Positions 19,043-29,286 of a stretch of DNA of 64,000 bases are shown piece by piece (within the stretch, counting starts at the first letter, position 1; every line of letters starts with the position of its first letter). Source of the stretch: Halomonas sp. JB37 (GTDB taxonomy: Bacteria; Pseudomonadota; Gammaproteobacteria; Pseudomonadales; Halomonadaceae); NCBI RefSeq assembly GCF_002332255.1, contig NZ_NRGW01000001.1, positions 1,302,001 through 1,366,000 on the forward strand. Direction: 5' to 3'. Made by a program: the position numbers and the translations under genes. The notes beneath the pieces were generated by a model. It was not told the origin of the DNA. It worked only from the letters and a program-made list of their open reading frames with translations, and did not search any database.

Positions 19043-21106
19043 TTGAGTAGCGAAATCATCAAAGTTCCCGATATCGGTGGCGATACCGATGTCGAAATCA
19101 TCGAGATTGCGGTGTCAGAAGGCGACGTCATTGAAGCGGAAGACACCCTGATCACTCTGGAATCTGATAAAGCCAGCATGGATGTGCCTGCCCCGAAAGG
19201 CGGTAAGGTCATTAAAGTGCTGGTCAAAGAAGGCGACACCGTTTCCGAAGGTGACGATATCGTTGAGCTAGAAGTTGAAGGCGGCGGCGAAAGTAGTGAC
19301 GAGAGTGACGATGCGCAGCCAGATGCTGACGCTGAAAGCCAGTCAGAGACCGAGCCGGCGAAAGAAGATAAAGCTGAAAAGCCGTCCCAAGAGCAAAAGC
19401 CTGCTGCTAAAAAGGCGGCCGGTGGTAAGCAAACGGTTGATATCATAGTGCCTGACTTGGGCGGCTCTGATAGCGTCGAAATTATTGAAGTCGCTGTAAA
19501 CGAAGGCGACGAAGTAGAGGCTGAAGACACGCTGATTACCTTGGAGTCTGATAAGGCCTCCATGGACGTGCCGAGCCCTTATAGTGGCAAAATCGTTACC
19601 TTCACTGTGAAAGAGGGCGATACCGTTTCCGAAGGCGATGTTATTGGCCAGATGGAAGTCACGGGTGAAGGCGGCGAAGAAGAGACTGAGGAAGCATCTG
19701 ACGAGGAAGCTTCTAGCCAAGCCAGCAGCGAGCCGGAAGAGTCGTCTGAAGAAGACGATGATCAAGAAGAGGCTACAAGCGGCGAGCCGGAGCGCAAAGA
19801 AATTCGCGTGCCAGAGATGTCGGGTGCCTCTGACGTGCCGATTATTGAAATTGGCGTGGCCGCAGGCGATGAGATCAACGTGGAAGATGCGCTGATCACG
19901 CTGGAGTCTGACAAAGCCTCGATGGACGTGCCCAGCCCCTATAAAGGTAAGCTCATTGAGTTAACCGTTAAAGAGGGCGACACCGTCTCTGAAGGCGATG
20001 TGATTGGCTATATCGAAGTGGCTGCTAGCGGTAAAAAAGCCGCGCCGAAAAAGGCCGCCCCTGAGAAAGCTGCGCCTGAAAAAGATAAAGGCAGTGCTAG
20101 CCCAGCCAGCGATAAGGCCTCTGCCTCACCGGCGGGTACGCCAAGCCCTGAAGCACAGATGGCGGCCCACAAACCTCGTGATGGCAAGCTAGTTCATGCC
20201 GGACCTGCCGTACGTATGCTGGCCCGTGAGCTGGGTGTCGATATCGGGCTAGTGAAGCCTAGCGGCCCGAAAGATCGCGTGCTCAAAGAGGACGTGCAGT
20301 CTTACGTCAAGCAGGCAATTGCCAATCAGGGAGCTGCTCCGCAAGGCGCAGCCGCGGCGACTGGCGGCGCGGGTATTCCGCCAATCCCCGCCGTCGACTT
20401 CAGCCAGTTTGGTGAAGTGGAAGAGAAGCCGATGGGGCGTCTGCTCAAAATGGGCGCTACCAACCTGCATCGCAGCTGGCTCAATGTTCCTCACGTCACG
20501 CAGTTTGACGAAGCGGACATTACCGAGCTTGAAGCCTTCCGCAAGGCCATGAAGGCTGAAGCCGAAGCGCAGGGTGCTAAGCTCACGCCGCTACCGTTTA
20601 TGGTCAAAGCCTGTGCTTTTGCACTGCGTAAATTCCCGCAGTTCAATGTCAGCTTGAAGGGCGATGGTGAAACGCTGGTATGGAAGAACTATGTCCATAT
20701 TGGTATCGCTGTTGATACCCCTGATGGCCTGATGGTGCCTGTGCTGCGTGATGCTGATAAAAAGTCCTTGATTGAGATTGCTAAGGACATGGCTGATCTG
20801 GGCAAAAAAGCACAAAGCAAAAAGCTCAAGCGTGATGAAATGACCGGTGGTTGCTTCACTATTTCGAGCCTCGGTTCTATTGGTGGTACGGCATTTACAC
20901 CGATCGTCAACGCGCCGGAAGTCGCTATTCTGGGTGTGTCGAAAGCGCAGATGAAGCCGGTATGGGATGGTAATGCTTTCCAACCGCGTTTGATGATGCC
21001 GCTTTCGCTCTCTTATGACCACCGAGCGATCAATGGAGCTGATGCAGCACGCTTCACCGCCTTCTTGGCAGACGTACTGACTGATATTCGTCGTTTACTT
21101 CTGTAA
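19043..21106 (+). CDS. aceF: Pyruvate dehydrogenase E2, dihydrolipoamide acetyltransferase, three lipoyl domains
   Basis: AceF forms the core of the pyruvate dehydrogenase complex and transfers acetyl groups to CoA. The start is TTG 19043, after GGAAGGAG, giving the normal MSSEIIKVPDIGG N-terminus and 687 residues. Three lipoyl domains are seen, each with the ESDKASMDVP lipoylation site (first lysine K43; others near 170 and 300), joined by acidic or Ala/Pro/Lys-rich linkers. The E1/E3-binding domain follows (PAVRMLARELGVDI, about 395-430), then the catalytic domain. Its active-site motif reads DHRAINGADAAR: the usual Asp of HxxxDG is Asn, as in Azotobacter vinelandii E2p, so this is a known variant. 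Confidence 0.96.
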   Translation: MSSEIIKVPDIGGDTDVEIIEIAVSEGDVIEAEDTLITLESDKASMDVPAPKGGKVIKVLVKEGDTVSEGDDIVELEVEGGGESSDESDDAQPDADAESQSETEPAKEDKAEKPSQEQKPAAKKAAGGKQTVDIIVPDLGGSDSVEIIEVAVNEGDEVEAEDTLITLESDKASMDVPSPYSGKIVTFTVKEGDTVSEGDVIGQMEVTGEGGEEETEEASDEEASSQASSEPEESSEEDDDQEEATSGEPERKEIRVPEMSGASDVPIIEIGVAAGDEINVEDALITLESDKASMDVPSPYKGKLIELTVKEGDTVSEGDVIGYIEVAASGKKAAPKKAAPEKAAPEKDKGSASPASDKASASPAGTPSPEAQMAAHKPRDGKLVHAGPAVRMLARELGVDIGLVKPSGPKDRVLKEDVQSYVKQAIANQGAAPQGAAAATGGAGIPPIPAVDFSQFGEVEEKPMGRLLKMGATNLHRSWLNVPHVTQFDEADITELEAFRKAMKAEAEAQGAKLTPLPFMVKACAFALRKFPQFNVSLKGDGETLVWKNYVHIGIAVDTPDGLMVPVLRDADKKSLIEIAKDMADLGKKAQSKKLKRDEMTGGCFTISSLGSIGGTAFTPIVNAPEVAILGVSKAQMKPVWDGNAFQPRLMMPLSLSYDHRAINGADAARFTAFLADVLTDIRRLLL

Positions 21107-21124
21107 TCGATAGAATTAAAGCTT

Positions 21125-21159
21125 CACAAGCGGCGCCCCTTGGGGCGCCGCTTGTGTTT
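21125..21159 (+). terminator. Terminator of aceEF
   Basis: CACAAGCGGCGCCCC pairs perfectly (15 bp) with GGGGCGCCGCTTGTG, followed by TTTGG. It lies 19 bases after the aceF stop. Confidence 0.85.
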
Positions 21160-21357
21160 GGTTTGAATACGTCGTGCAGATATTGGCAATTTCAGTTCTA
21201 AAAGCGACCAAAGTAGAGTTTTAAACGGCTATTTGTGCTCACCTAGCTGTTTTAATTTAAAAAAGTGGAATAAAAACGGGTCTCTCAGGCTTTTGGGGAG
21301 TTGTGTCGTCTGGTGGGCACGGTTATTGTCGAGTAATACATTTTTTCATATTTTTAA

Positions 21358-22029
<672 letters not shown>

Positions 22030-22070
22030 GTCGCAAAACGCACTACATTGGCTATATACAGAACTTTGAT

Positions 22071-22095
22071 GATGGCTCGCTTTAAGCGGGCCATC
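22071..22095 (+). other. Hairpin between adk and tsaB
   Basis: GATGGCTCGCT pairs with AGCGGGCCATC (one G-U) over a 3-base loop. No T-run follows. It may terminate adk weakly and it touches the -35 position of the downstream promoter. Confidence 0.4.
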
Positions 22096-22122
22096 GTCGT
22101 GTTAGCGTGGTGTGGGTATAAT
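22094..22122 (+). promoter_or_regulatory. Possible tsaB promoter
   Basis: A consensus TATAAT is at 22117-22122. The -35 position (TCGTCG, 17 bases upstream) is poor. The tsaB start lies 32 bases further on. Confidence 0.45.
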
Positions 22123-22154
22123 GTCGTAATGTTTCTTTCGAGTGGCCCTTTGCT

Positions 22155-22901
22155 ATGCCGTTATATTTGCTTGCCCTTGACGCCTCATCGAGCGCTTGCT
22201 CCGTCGCTCTGCTGCGCCAAGAAGACGCCTCTGACACTGGGCATCTAGCGCCCGAGAACCTAACGCCAGAACATCCGAAGATCGAATGCCTGGCACGTTT
22301 TGAAATGACGCCTCGCGCCCATACGCGTCGATTACTGCCAATGGTAGATGAAGTGCTTGCCGAGGCGCAGGTAACCCCAGCTCAGCTTGACGCCGTAGCG
22401 TTTGGTCGCGGCCCAGGGTCGTTTACCGGGTTGCGCATTGCCGCGGGTGCTGCCCAGGGGCTTGCCTTTGGTTTGGACCGCCCGCTCCTGGGTATTTCTA
22501 CGCTGGAAGCCCTTGCCCTTCAGGCACACCGGCGCTATCACCTGCGCCATGTTGTGACGGCTATCGATGCCCGTATGGGCGAGATCTATGCCGCAACGTG
22601 GCATTGCCTGAAAGACACTATTACGGTGATGAGCGCGGAGGCCGTGTTAGCCCCAGAGGCGATGCGCCTGCCCAGCGGAGAAACCGACTGGGTCGGCGTC
22701 GGCAGCGGCTTTACGTTATGGGAGCGCTTCACGACTGATGTGCAGCTTAGTATGCCCCAGCACTTGTGTGACCTTGAGCCTCGCGCTGAAGAAATGGCAT
22801 GGCTAGCGGCGCGTGACTTTGCTGCTGGGCTTGGCCAAGCGGCGCATTTGATTCTACCGGTTTATCTGCGTAATGACGTTGCTTGGAAAAAGCCCGCGTG
22901 A
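22155..22901 (+). CDS. tsaB: tRNA threonylcarbamoyladenosine biosynthesis protein TsaB
   Basis: TsaB (YeaZ) is the ASKHA-fold partner that stabilises TsaD in t6A37 synthesis on ANN-decoding tRNAs. The N-terminus [16 protein letters not shown] and the [25 protein letters not shown] block are diagnostic. Length is 248 (E. coli 231). An insert of about 20 residues after the first strand pair (around 24-45) is unusual but within family variation. Its stop overlaps the rsmJ start. Confidence 0.93.
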   Translation: MPLYLLALDASSSACSVALLRQEDASDTGHLAPENLTPEHPKIECLARFEMTPRAHTRRLLPMVDEVLAEAQVTPAQLDAVAFGRGPGSFTGLRIAAGAAQGLAFGLDRPLLGISTLEALALQAHRRYHLRHVVTAIDARMGEIYAATWHCLKDTITVMSAEAVLAPEAMRLPSGETDWVGVGSGFTLWERFTTDVQLSMPQHLCDLEPRAEEMAWLAARDFAAGLGQAAHLILPVYLRNDVAWKKPA

Positions 22902-23629
22902 TCGGTGTGCCGAGTGACCTTGAGAGCGATATTAATAACATCGCTTTGCCAGCGGGTTTGCGCCTAATACAAGGCGATGAAGGGCTGGCGCTGGTGGGTG
23001 ATGAGGATCGCTACGGGAAGCCGCTAAGCGTCGATTTTACGGCGGGCAAGGCTGCCCATCGACGCCGCTTTGGCGGTGGGCGTGGTCAGCTAGTCGCCAA
23101 AGCCTGCGGGCTGAGCAAAGGCGTATCGCCGAGCATTGTTGATGCAACTGCAGGGCTGGGGCGCGATGCCTTTGTACTCGCAAGCCTCGGTGCGCAGGTG
23201 CTGTTAATTGAGCGGGTAGCGGCGATTGCAGCGCTGCTGGAAGATGGCTTAAAGCGGGCATTGAAGCATAGCGAGACGGCAGATATTGCTGCACGCATGA
23301 TGCTCGCACACGGCGATGCTGCTCAATCGTTGGCGCAGCTGGTTGCCAGCGCCTGTTTTACGCCGCAGGTCATACATCTTGATCCTATGTTTCCCCACCG
23401 TGAGAAGTCCGCGCTGGTGAAAAAAGAGATGCGCCTGTTTCGCGAGCTCGCCGGTGATGATAACGATGCCCCGCGGCTGCTTGAGGCAGCGCTGGATGTG
23501 GCGACGCATCGCGTGGTCGTTAAGCGTCCGCGCAAGGCGCCGCCTATTGCTGGGCCTGCGCCTCAGCACACGCTAGAAGGCAAAACCAGTCGCTATGATT
23601 TATACGTCCATCGTTCGTTAGTACGGTAG
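22898..23629 (+). CDS. rsmJ: 16S rRNA (guanine1516-N2)-methyltransferase RsmJ
   Basis: RsmJ (YhiQ) methylates G1516 of 16S rRNA with S-adenosylmethionine. Family blocks are [20 protein letters not shown], the SAM motif [18 protein letters not shown], the [19 protein letters not shown] catalytic segment and [11 protein letters not shown] chose GTG 22898, which overlaps the tsaB stop in a GTGA arrangement and gives 243 residues; a TTG at 22883 is also in frame. E. coli RsmJ has 250 residues. Confidence 0.92.
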   Translation: MIGVPSDLESDINNIALPAGLRLIQGDEGLALVGDEDRYGKPLSVDFTAGKAAHRRRFGGGRGQLVAKACGLSKGVSPSIVDATAGLGRDAFVLASLGAQVLLIERVAAIAALLEDGLKRALKHSETADIAARMMLAHGDAAQSLAQLVASACFTPQVIHLDPMFPHREKSALVKKEMRLFRELAGDDNDAPRLLEAALDVATHRVVVKRPRKAPPIAGPAPQHTLEGKTSRYDLYVHRSLVR

Positions 23630-23654
23630 CTCACCGCTAACGCAAGGAGTACCC

Positions 23655-24776
23655 ATGCACAATGCGTGGCGAGAAGGGAATCATTTTACGTTGCTGCCAG
23701 AAGCCACGCGCTTTCTTCCGGCCATGTTGGAAGCGGTCAATGCCGCGCAGCACTATGTGCTGGTCGAACTTTATCTGATGGAGTCTGGCGAGCTTGCTAG
23801 TCAAGCTATTGATGCGCTCATTGGCGCTGCAGGGCGCGGCGTCTGCGTCTGTTTGCTACTCGATGGCTACGGCTCGATGGGGCTGTCCCGTGATGATCGA
23901 CAGCGGTTGAAGCAGGGTGGTGTTCAGCTACGCTTTTTTAACCCGCTAGGCTTTCACTCTTTAGCCCTAAACTTGAGCCGCGATCACCGTAAAATTGTCG
24001 TTATTGACGGTGAGCAGGCGTTTACCGGTGGTTTTGGTGCGGTCGATGAGTTTCTCAATGCTTGGTATGAGATTGCGCTGCGTATTGAGGGGCCGGTAGT
24101 GGCTGACTGGGAGCTGCTATTTCGGCGGCTGTGGCATTCGCGGCTAACGCGCGCCGAAAAGGGTGATGAACGTGCGGTCGGCCTGCCTGAAAGGCGCGAG
24201 CCGCATGAACAGCCTAACGGCATGCCAGGGCGTGCGATGTCGGCACGGGGCTATCGTTATCAAGCCATTCGTCATTCATTGCACGGGCGTGTGAATAACG
24301 CCAAAACGCAGCTGTGGCTATGCACACCGTATTTTGTGCCAACGTTTGCCCTGCGCCGCCGCTTAGTTCGAGCGGCGCGGCGCGGTGTTGATGTCCGCTT
24401 GCTGCTGCCCGGTGCTAAGCATGATCACCCCGGCGTTCGCTTTGCCGGTCAGCGTTTTTATCAGACAATGCTTAAGGCCGGAGTGCGTATTTTTGAGTTC
24501 CAGCCGACGTTTATTCATGCCAAGTTTGTACTCGCCGACGAGTGGATAAGTATCGGCTCGTGTAATTTTGATCACTGGAACTTGCACTGGAACCTAGAGG
24601 CCAATCAAGAGGTAATGGACCCACGGCTGGCAACTGAAGTACGCCAGATGTTTGAGCGCAACTTTGCCACCAGCCAAGAAGTGGATGCGAAAACGTGGGC
24701 AGCGCGCCCCTGGGGGCAGCGCGCCAAAGAGTGGGTCTATGGGATCCTAGATGCGATGGTGACGCGTATTAAATAG
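23655..24776 (+). CDS. Phospholipase D-family protein, ClsB-like cardiolipin synthase
   Basis: A two-HKD phospholipase D protein of 373 residues, probably a phosphatidyltransferase making cardiolipin. HKD motif 1 is H111-x-K113-x4-D118 in DHRKIVVIDGEQAFTGG; motif 2 is HAKFVLADEWISIGSCNFD near residue 290. There is no N-terminal membrane helix pair, which makes it resemble ClsB (YbhO) rather than ClsA. AAGGAG lies 7 bases before the ATG. It follows rsmJ by 25 bases and may share its transcript. Another PLD-type transferase cannot be excluded. Confidence 0.82.
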   Translation: MHNAWREGNHFTLLPEATRFLPAMLEAVNAAQHYVLVELYLMESGELASQAIDALIGAAGRGVCVCLLLDGYGSMGLSRDDRQRLKQGGVQLRFFNPLGFHSLALNLSRDHRKIVVIDGEQAFTGGFGAVDEFLNAWYEIALRIEGPVVADWELLFRRLWHSRLTRAEKGDERAVGLPERREPHEQPNGMPGRAMSARGYRYQAIRHSLHGRVNNAKTQLWLCTPYFVPTFALRRRLVRAARRGVDVRLLLPGAKHDHPGVRFAGQRFYQTMLKAGVRIFEFQPTFIHAKFVLADEWISIGSCNFDHWNLHWNLEANQEVMDPRLATEVRQMFERNFATSQEVDAKTWAARPWGQRAKEWVYGILDAMVTRIK

Positions 24777-24851
24777 CGCTTGAAGCCCACTCTTGAAACC
24801 TGTTCTTGAAACTCGCTCTGAAAATTAGCACATGGAAGTTTGCAAGAGCGC

Positions 24852-25511
24852 CTAGCGTTTTTTACCTTTAGCGGGAGTTTTCTTGCGCGGTTTAGGCTTG
24901 GGCGTTTCCGGCGGTACGCGGTAGTGCAGATAAAGATCCAGCACCAGCTCCGGCAACTGTACCACTAGCGACTCTTGGCGCTGCTGGTCCTTGGCCAGCT
25001 CGACCATGTCTGGCTCGTCGTCGAACAGGCCCGATAGCAGCATGAACGGCAGTAATAGGGTGGCGGCAGCCTCTTCATCGTCCTGGAACCAGGCGCTCTC
25101 ATCGCTGAAGACGCCTTCCATGAAGCCCGCACACCAATCGCCAATCGGGGTGTCTTCAGCAGGTTCGCCGCCGAGCGTCAGCTCGAAAGGTAGTTCCGGT
25201 AAGCCGCCTTGTTCCAGTACCGCCACCGCATTGTCACGCAGCAGGGTAAGTAGCGTAATAATCTCATCGCGTTCGGCGTCATCGGCGTAACGCGGCTCAC
25301 CTTGAAACAGCTCGGCCAGCCACTGGGCGGGCGGCAGCTCACTTGGCGCGACGGCAAGCGCGACTAAGAATCCATGGGCGGAGATTAGATCCAGGGCGTC
25401 TTCATCCACTTGATCTGAAGCAAGGAAGTCGTCCAATCTATCCAACTGCTCATCGTCGAGCAGTGGTTGCGGTGGCATGTTCGGTTCTTGGGTGTCGCTA
25501 CGCTCTGCCAT
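24852..25511 (-). CDS. UPF0149 (YecA/YgfB-like) family protein
   Basis: A 219-residue acidic cytoplasmic protein. The conserved UPF0149 signature is recognisable in ISAHGFLVALAVAP, WLAELF and DWCAGFMEGVF. The C-terminal 25 residues are extremely basic (Lys/Pro/Arg). Members of this family have no firm biochemical role; YecA-type relatives often end in a SEC-C zinc motif, which is missing here. It is convergent with the PLD gene and diverges from the SprT-like gene. Confidence 0.8.
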   Translation of the reverse strand: MAERSDTQEPNMPPQPLLDDEQLDRLDDFLASDQVDEDALDLISAHGFLVALAVAPSELPPAQWLAELFQGEPRYADDAERDEIITLLTLLRDNAVAVLEQGGLPELPFELTLGGEPAEDTPIGDWCAGFMEGVFSDESAWFQDDEEAAATLLLPFMLLSGLFDDEPDMVELAKDQQRQESLVVQLPELVLDLYLHYRVPPETPKPKPRKKTPAKGKKR

Positions 25512-25553
25512 GAGTAAAGCCTCATTAATGCGAATCGGTCATCATCGGATACT

Positions 25554-26147
25554 ATGTATCCCTATCAACGTGTACCTATTACGGCTAGTTTATCACTAAT
25601 GAGTACTATACCTCTGCCTCCATGGCCTGCTGCCGAACTGGCCGCCATGACGACAACCGATTTGCACCATGCCGCGCGCGCGCGCGTAGAGCAGGCTTGG
25701 CAACGCTGCTGTGAGGTATGTCCGCCGCTACCCGCTCCAACGGTTTGGTTTGACTTGCGAGGCGCCTGCGCTGGACAGGCGCATCTCAGCCGTGGCGGCT
25801 TACGCTTAAACCCAGTGCTGCTGAGTGAAAACCGCACGGCTTTTTTTGATGACGTTATCCCACATGAAATGGCTCACTGGCTGGTATTTCATTTAGATAA
25901 TGGCCCACGCTTGAAGCCTCACGGACGTGAGTGGAAAACGGTGATGCGGGATCTGTTCGGTTTGGCGCCACGCGTGACGCATCAGTTTGATGTTCAACAG
26001 GCACAGTCCGCGCCTTATCGCTATCAGTGTGGTTGTCGGATTCATCGTTTTACACCCAGGCGCCATGCGCTAGCGGCAAGCGGACGTGGATATCGCTGCC
26101 GACACTGTGTTAAGACCTTGGTCTACGCACCAGAAGATGTGCTTTGA
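25554..26147 (+). CDS. SprT-like zinc metalloprotease
   Basis: A SprT-family protein with the metallopeptidase motif HEMAHWLVFH in the middle and a C-terminal zinc ribbon (YQCGC ... YRCRHC). Bacterial SprT is poorly characterised; the fold is shared with eukaryotic Spartan, which cleaves DNA-protein crosslinks, but that role cannot be assumed here. The start is uncertain: ATGs at 25554, 25599 and 25647 are in frame and none has a clear ribosome site; the conserved region begins near the last, and E. coli SprT has 165 residues against 197 for the longest form here. Confidence 0.8.
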   Translation: MYPYQRVPITASLSLMSTIPLPPWPAAELAAMTTTDLHHAARARVEQAWQRCCEVCPPLPAPTVWFDLRGACAGQAHLSRGGLRLNPVLLSENRTAFFDDVIPHEMAHWLVFHLDNGPRLKPHGREWKTVMRDLFGLAPRVTHQFDVQQAQSAPYRYQCGCRIHRFTPRRHALAASGRGYRCRHCVKTLVYAPEDVL

Positions 26148-26371
26148 TATTATTTTAAATATTTGTTTTTTAAGTAAAATTTTTTAATACCAATGTCTAA
26201 AGGGAAGCTTGCTCGCGGAGGTTTATGCTAGAGGAACCTTATTAGCAGTCGATAGGCCTGATAATACTCAGCCCACGTCACAAAGCACGCCATAAAGACA
26301 GGTATCGGCAACAGTTTCTTTAGCACGATCATTTATTTAGAAAGTGCATTTTCACGCACAGAGGCAATGTC

Positions 26372-28321
26372 ATGAGCAATCAACAGAAAGTCTATCCGGT
26401 GCGCGACGATTTCGCCGCCAAAGCATGGGCCGACAAAGCTAAGTATGAGGCCATGTATCAGCAGTCGCTGGACGATCCGGAAGCCTTCTGGGCAGAGCAG
26501 GCCCAGCGCCTTGACTGGGTTAAGGCACCTACTAAGATCAAAAACACCTCCTTTGCGCGTGATAACGTCGATATCCGTTGGTTTGAAGATGGATTGCTTA
26601 ACGTCAGCGCCAACTGTTTGGATCGCCACTTAGACAAGCGTGGCGATCAAACCGCGATTATTTGGGAGGGCGATAACCCCAATGAATCCAAGCACATTAG
26701 CTATCGCGAGCTGTACGCACGCACGAACCAGCTAGCCAACGCGCTAAAAGAGTTAGGGATTGGTAAGGGCGATACCGTCACGCTGTATATGCCGATGATT
26801 CCTGAGGCCGCTATGGCGATGCTTGCCTGTGCGCGCATCGGTGCGGTGCACTCGGTGGTATTTGGCGGCTTCTCTCCAGATGCGGTTGCCCAGCGCGTGA
26901 TTGGTTCGGACTCCAAGCTTGTGATCACGGCCGATGAGTCGGTGCGCGGTGGCAAGCACGTGCCGCTTAAGGAAAACGTGGATTCCGCACTGACCCGCGA
27001 AGGCACTGACGTATGCAAAAATGTACTGGTGGTGAAGCGCACCGGTGGTGACATTGACTGGAAAGAAGGTCGTGATATTTGGTTTGATGCGCTTGTCGAC
27101 AAACAGTCAAGCGAGTGCGAAGCCGAAGCCATGGGAGCGGAAGACCCGCTATTTATTCTGTATACCTCAGGCTCTACAGGCGCGCCGAAAGGACTCAAGC
27201 ACACCACCGGTGGCTACCTGACCTACGCCGCTATGACTCACCAGTATGTGTTTGACTATCAGGATGGTGAAGTTTACTGGTGTACGGCGGATGTCGGCTG
27301 GGTAACCGGTCACAGCTATATCGTATATGGCCCGTTAGCGAACGGCGCGACGACCCTTATGTTTGAGGGCGTGCCGAGCTATCCGACCCACGGTCGGATG
27401 GGCGAGATCGTTGATAAGCACAACGTTAATATTCTTTATACTGCGCCCACGGCGGTGCGTGCATTAATGGCGCACGGCGACAACGTTATGGATTCGAGCA
27501 AGCGGGACAGCCTGCGCCTGCTTGGCTCTGTAGGTGAGCCGATCAATCCGGAAGCCTGGGAATGGTTCTATCGAGTTATCGGCAACGAGAATTGCCCAAT
27601 TGTCGATACCTGGTGGCAAACCGAAACCGGCGGGATCATGATTGCCCCGCTGCCTGGTGCCACGCCGCTTAAGCCTGGTTCTGCGACCGTACCGTTCTTT
27701 GGTGTGAAGCCGGCCTTGGTCGATAATGAAGGCAATATACTTGAGGGTGCCACCGAAGGTAACCTGGCTATTCTTGATTCTTGGCCGGGGCAGGCGCGCT
27801 CTATCTGGAATGATCACGAGCGCTTCATCCAGACTTACTTTTCGACCTATGACGGCATGTATTTCACGGGTGATGGCTGCCGCCGCGATGAGGATGGCTA
27901 CTATTGGATCACCGGGCGCGTTGATGACGTGCTCAACGTGTCTGGTCACCGCATGGGGACCGCCGAGATTGAGTCATCATTGGTAGCACACAGCGCCGTT
28001 GCTGAAGCGGCCGTGGTAGGCTTTCCGCATGATATTAAGGGGCAAGGGATCTACATCTATGTCACCTTGAATGACGGTATCGAGGAGACTGACGAGCTCA
28101 AAAAAGAGCTGACGCAGTGGGTTCGGAAAGATATCGGTCCGATTGCATCGCCTGATGTCATTCAGTGGGCGCCAAGCTTGCCGAAAACTCGTTCCGGTAA
28201 AATCATGCGGCGCATTCTGCGCAAGATAGCCGCAAACGAGTGCGATGGGCTAGGCGATACCAGCACCTTGGCTGATCCGTCGGTGGTCGACCAATTGATT
28301 GAACATCGCGCGAATCAATAG
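26372..28321 (+). CDS. acs: Acetyl-coenzyme A synthetase
   Basis: Acs activates acetate to acetyl-CoA through acetyl-AMP, allowing growth on low acetate. The 649 residues match the family (E. coli 652). Adenylation motifs are [21 protein letters not shown] and [20 protein letters not shown]. The acetylation-controlled lysine lies in [11 protein letters not shown]. Immediately downstream are the CrbR- and CrbS-like genes, which in Vibrio and Pseudomonas control acs, so regulation by that system is a reasonable inference. A 224-base spacer upstream should hold the promoter; I see no clear sigma-70 or CRP consensus in it. Confidence 0.96.
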   Translation: MSNQQKVYPVRDDFAAKAWADKAKYEAMYQQSLDDPEAFWAEQAQRLDWVKAPTKIKNTSFARDNVDIRWFEDGLLNVSANCLDRHLDKRGDQTAIIWEGDNPNESKHISYRELYARTNQLANALKELGIGKGDTVTLYMPMIPEAAMAMLACARIGAVHSVVFGGFSPDAVAQRVIGSDSKLVITADESVRGGKHVPLKENVDSALTREGTDVCKNVLVVKRTGGDIDWKEGRDIWFDALVDKQSSECEAEAMGAEDPLFILYTSGSTGAPKGLKHTTGGYLTYAAMTHQYVFDYQDGEVYWCTADVGWVTGHSYIVYGPLANGATTLMFEGVPSYPTHGRMGEIVDKHNVNILYTAPTAVRALMAHGDNVMDSSKRDSLRLLGSVGEPINPEAWEWFYRVIGNENCPIVDTWWQTETGGIMIAPLPGATPLKPGSATVPFFGVKPALVDNEGNILEGATEGNLAILDSWPGQARSIWNDHERFIQTYFSTYDGMYFTGDGCRRDEDGYYWITGRVDDVLNVSGHRMGTAEIESSLVAHSAVAEAAVVGFPHDIKGQGIYIYVTLNDGIEETDELKKELTQWVRKDIGPIASPDVIQWAPSLPKTRSGKIMRRILRKIAANECDGLGDTSTLADPSVVDQLIEHRANQ

Positions 28322-28386
28322 CGGCGATATTTTTCTTTCAACAGCATTCTTTCAATAACATTGGCGGTAATGCGCCATTTTAATTA

Positions 28387-28418
28387 AACAGTGCCGGCCC
28401 GTGTAGGTCGGCACTGTT
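28387..28418 (+). terminator. Hairpin terminator after acs
   Basis: AACAGTGCCGGCC pairs with GGTCGGCACTGTT (13 bp with one G-U) over a 6-base loop. The following tract GTGTTGG is only partly T-rich. Confidence 0.6.
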
Positions 28419-28597
28419 GTGTTGGTTGATATGAATTTTTCTTTGTATGAGTTTTCAATGGTACGATCGGTCAATTACAAATTGTGCATGTGATGCTTGG
28501 GCATGATGAGGCCCATGGGGTACCATGCTTCAAACCGCAAGAGCCTAGCGTCGGGGTAGCAGACAGCCCCGCTGTTCAAGGAACCGGAGAAATATCC

Positions 28598-29260
28598 ATG
28601 GCAGTAGCTCATAAGTTTATCGTCGCTGACGATCACCCGCTGTTTCGTGCAGCGCTGACCCAAGCGTTACGCCAGTTAGCTCCCCAGGCGGAAATTGTCG
28701 AAGCAGATACCATGGAAGCCACTAATGAAGTGGTGAATCGCCATCCCGATGCTGACTTGATTCTCCTGGATCTGCATATGCCGGGTGCCCACGGCTTCTC
28801 TGGCTTGATTCAGTTGCGTGGTCAAATGCCCGATATTCCCGTTGCTGTCGTATCTGGAAGCGACGAGCCTTACGTCGTTCGTCGTGCTATTGACTACGGC
28901 GCGTCGGGTTTTATCCCTAAATCTTCGTCTCTACAACTAATTGCTGAGGCCGTCGGTGAAATTCTTAAGGGTGAAGTATGGTTGCCCGAGGCATTAGCTA
29001 ACGTACTGGAAGAAACCAGTGAAGAGGAGTCGCGCTTTGCTGAAGCGATTGCTTCGCTAACCCCCCAGCAATTTCGCGTATTGAATATGCTGACGGAAGG
29101 GCTGCTGAACAAACAGATCGCCTACGAGCTGAGCGTTTCGGAAGCGACGATCAAAGCGCACGTGACCGCGATTTTGCGTAAGCTGGGCGTGCACTCACGT
29201 ACCCAGGCCGTCATTGCTGCCCAGAAGTTGGAAGTTGAGCCACCGAAGGTTGCATCGTAA
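28598..29260 (+). CDS. crbR: LuxR-family response regulator, CrbR-like
   Basis: A two-domain response regulator of 220 residues. The receiver domain has acidic pair D11/D12, phospho-acceptor D58 in LILLDLHMPG and the conserved lysine in GFIPKSS; the LuxR-type helix-turn-helix (LTPQQFRVLNMLTEG ... SEATIKAHVTAIL) occupies about 145-205. The frame extends up to 28484, but ACCGGAGA before ATG 28598 and the family N-terminus support the later start. It lies between acs and the convergent sensor kinase with only 26 bases between their stops. CrbR is known to activate acs in Vibrio cholerae and pseudomonads; assignment here rests on context and architecture. Confidence 0.85.
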   Translation: MAVAHKFIVADDHPLFRAALTQALRQLAPQAEIVEADTMEATNEVVNRHPDADLILLDLHMPGAHGFSGLIQLRGQMPDIPVAVVSGSDEPYVVRRAIDYGASGFIPKSSSLQLIAEAVGEILKGEVWLPEALANVLEETSEEESRFAEAIASLTPQQFRVLNMLTEGLLNKQIAYELSVSEATIKAHVTAILRKLGVHSRTQAVIAAQKLEVEPPKVAS

Positions 29261-29286
29261 GCGCTTACTAGCACGTTACGCGGCGC

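Noticed and set aside
19043..20035. Repetitive acidic region in aceF as a recombination artefact
   Set aside because: The three repeats are ordinary lipoyl domains joined by linkers, as in E. coli AceF.
20990..21060. Inactivated AceF active site (Asn instead of Asp in HxxxDG)
   Set aside because: The same Asn occurs in the functional Azotobacter vinelandii E2p, so it is a natural variant.
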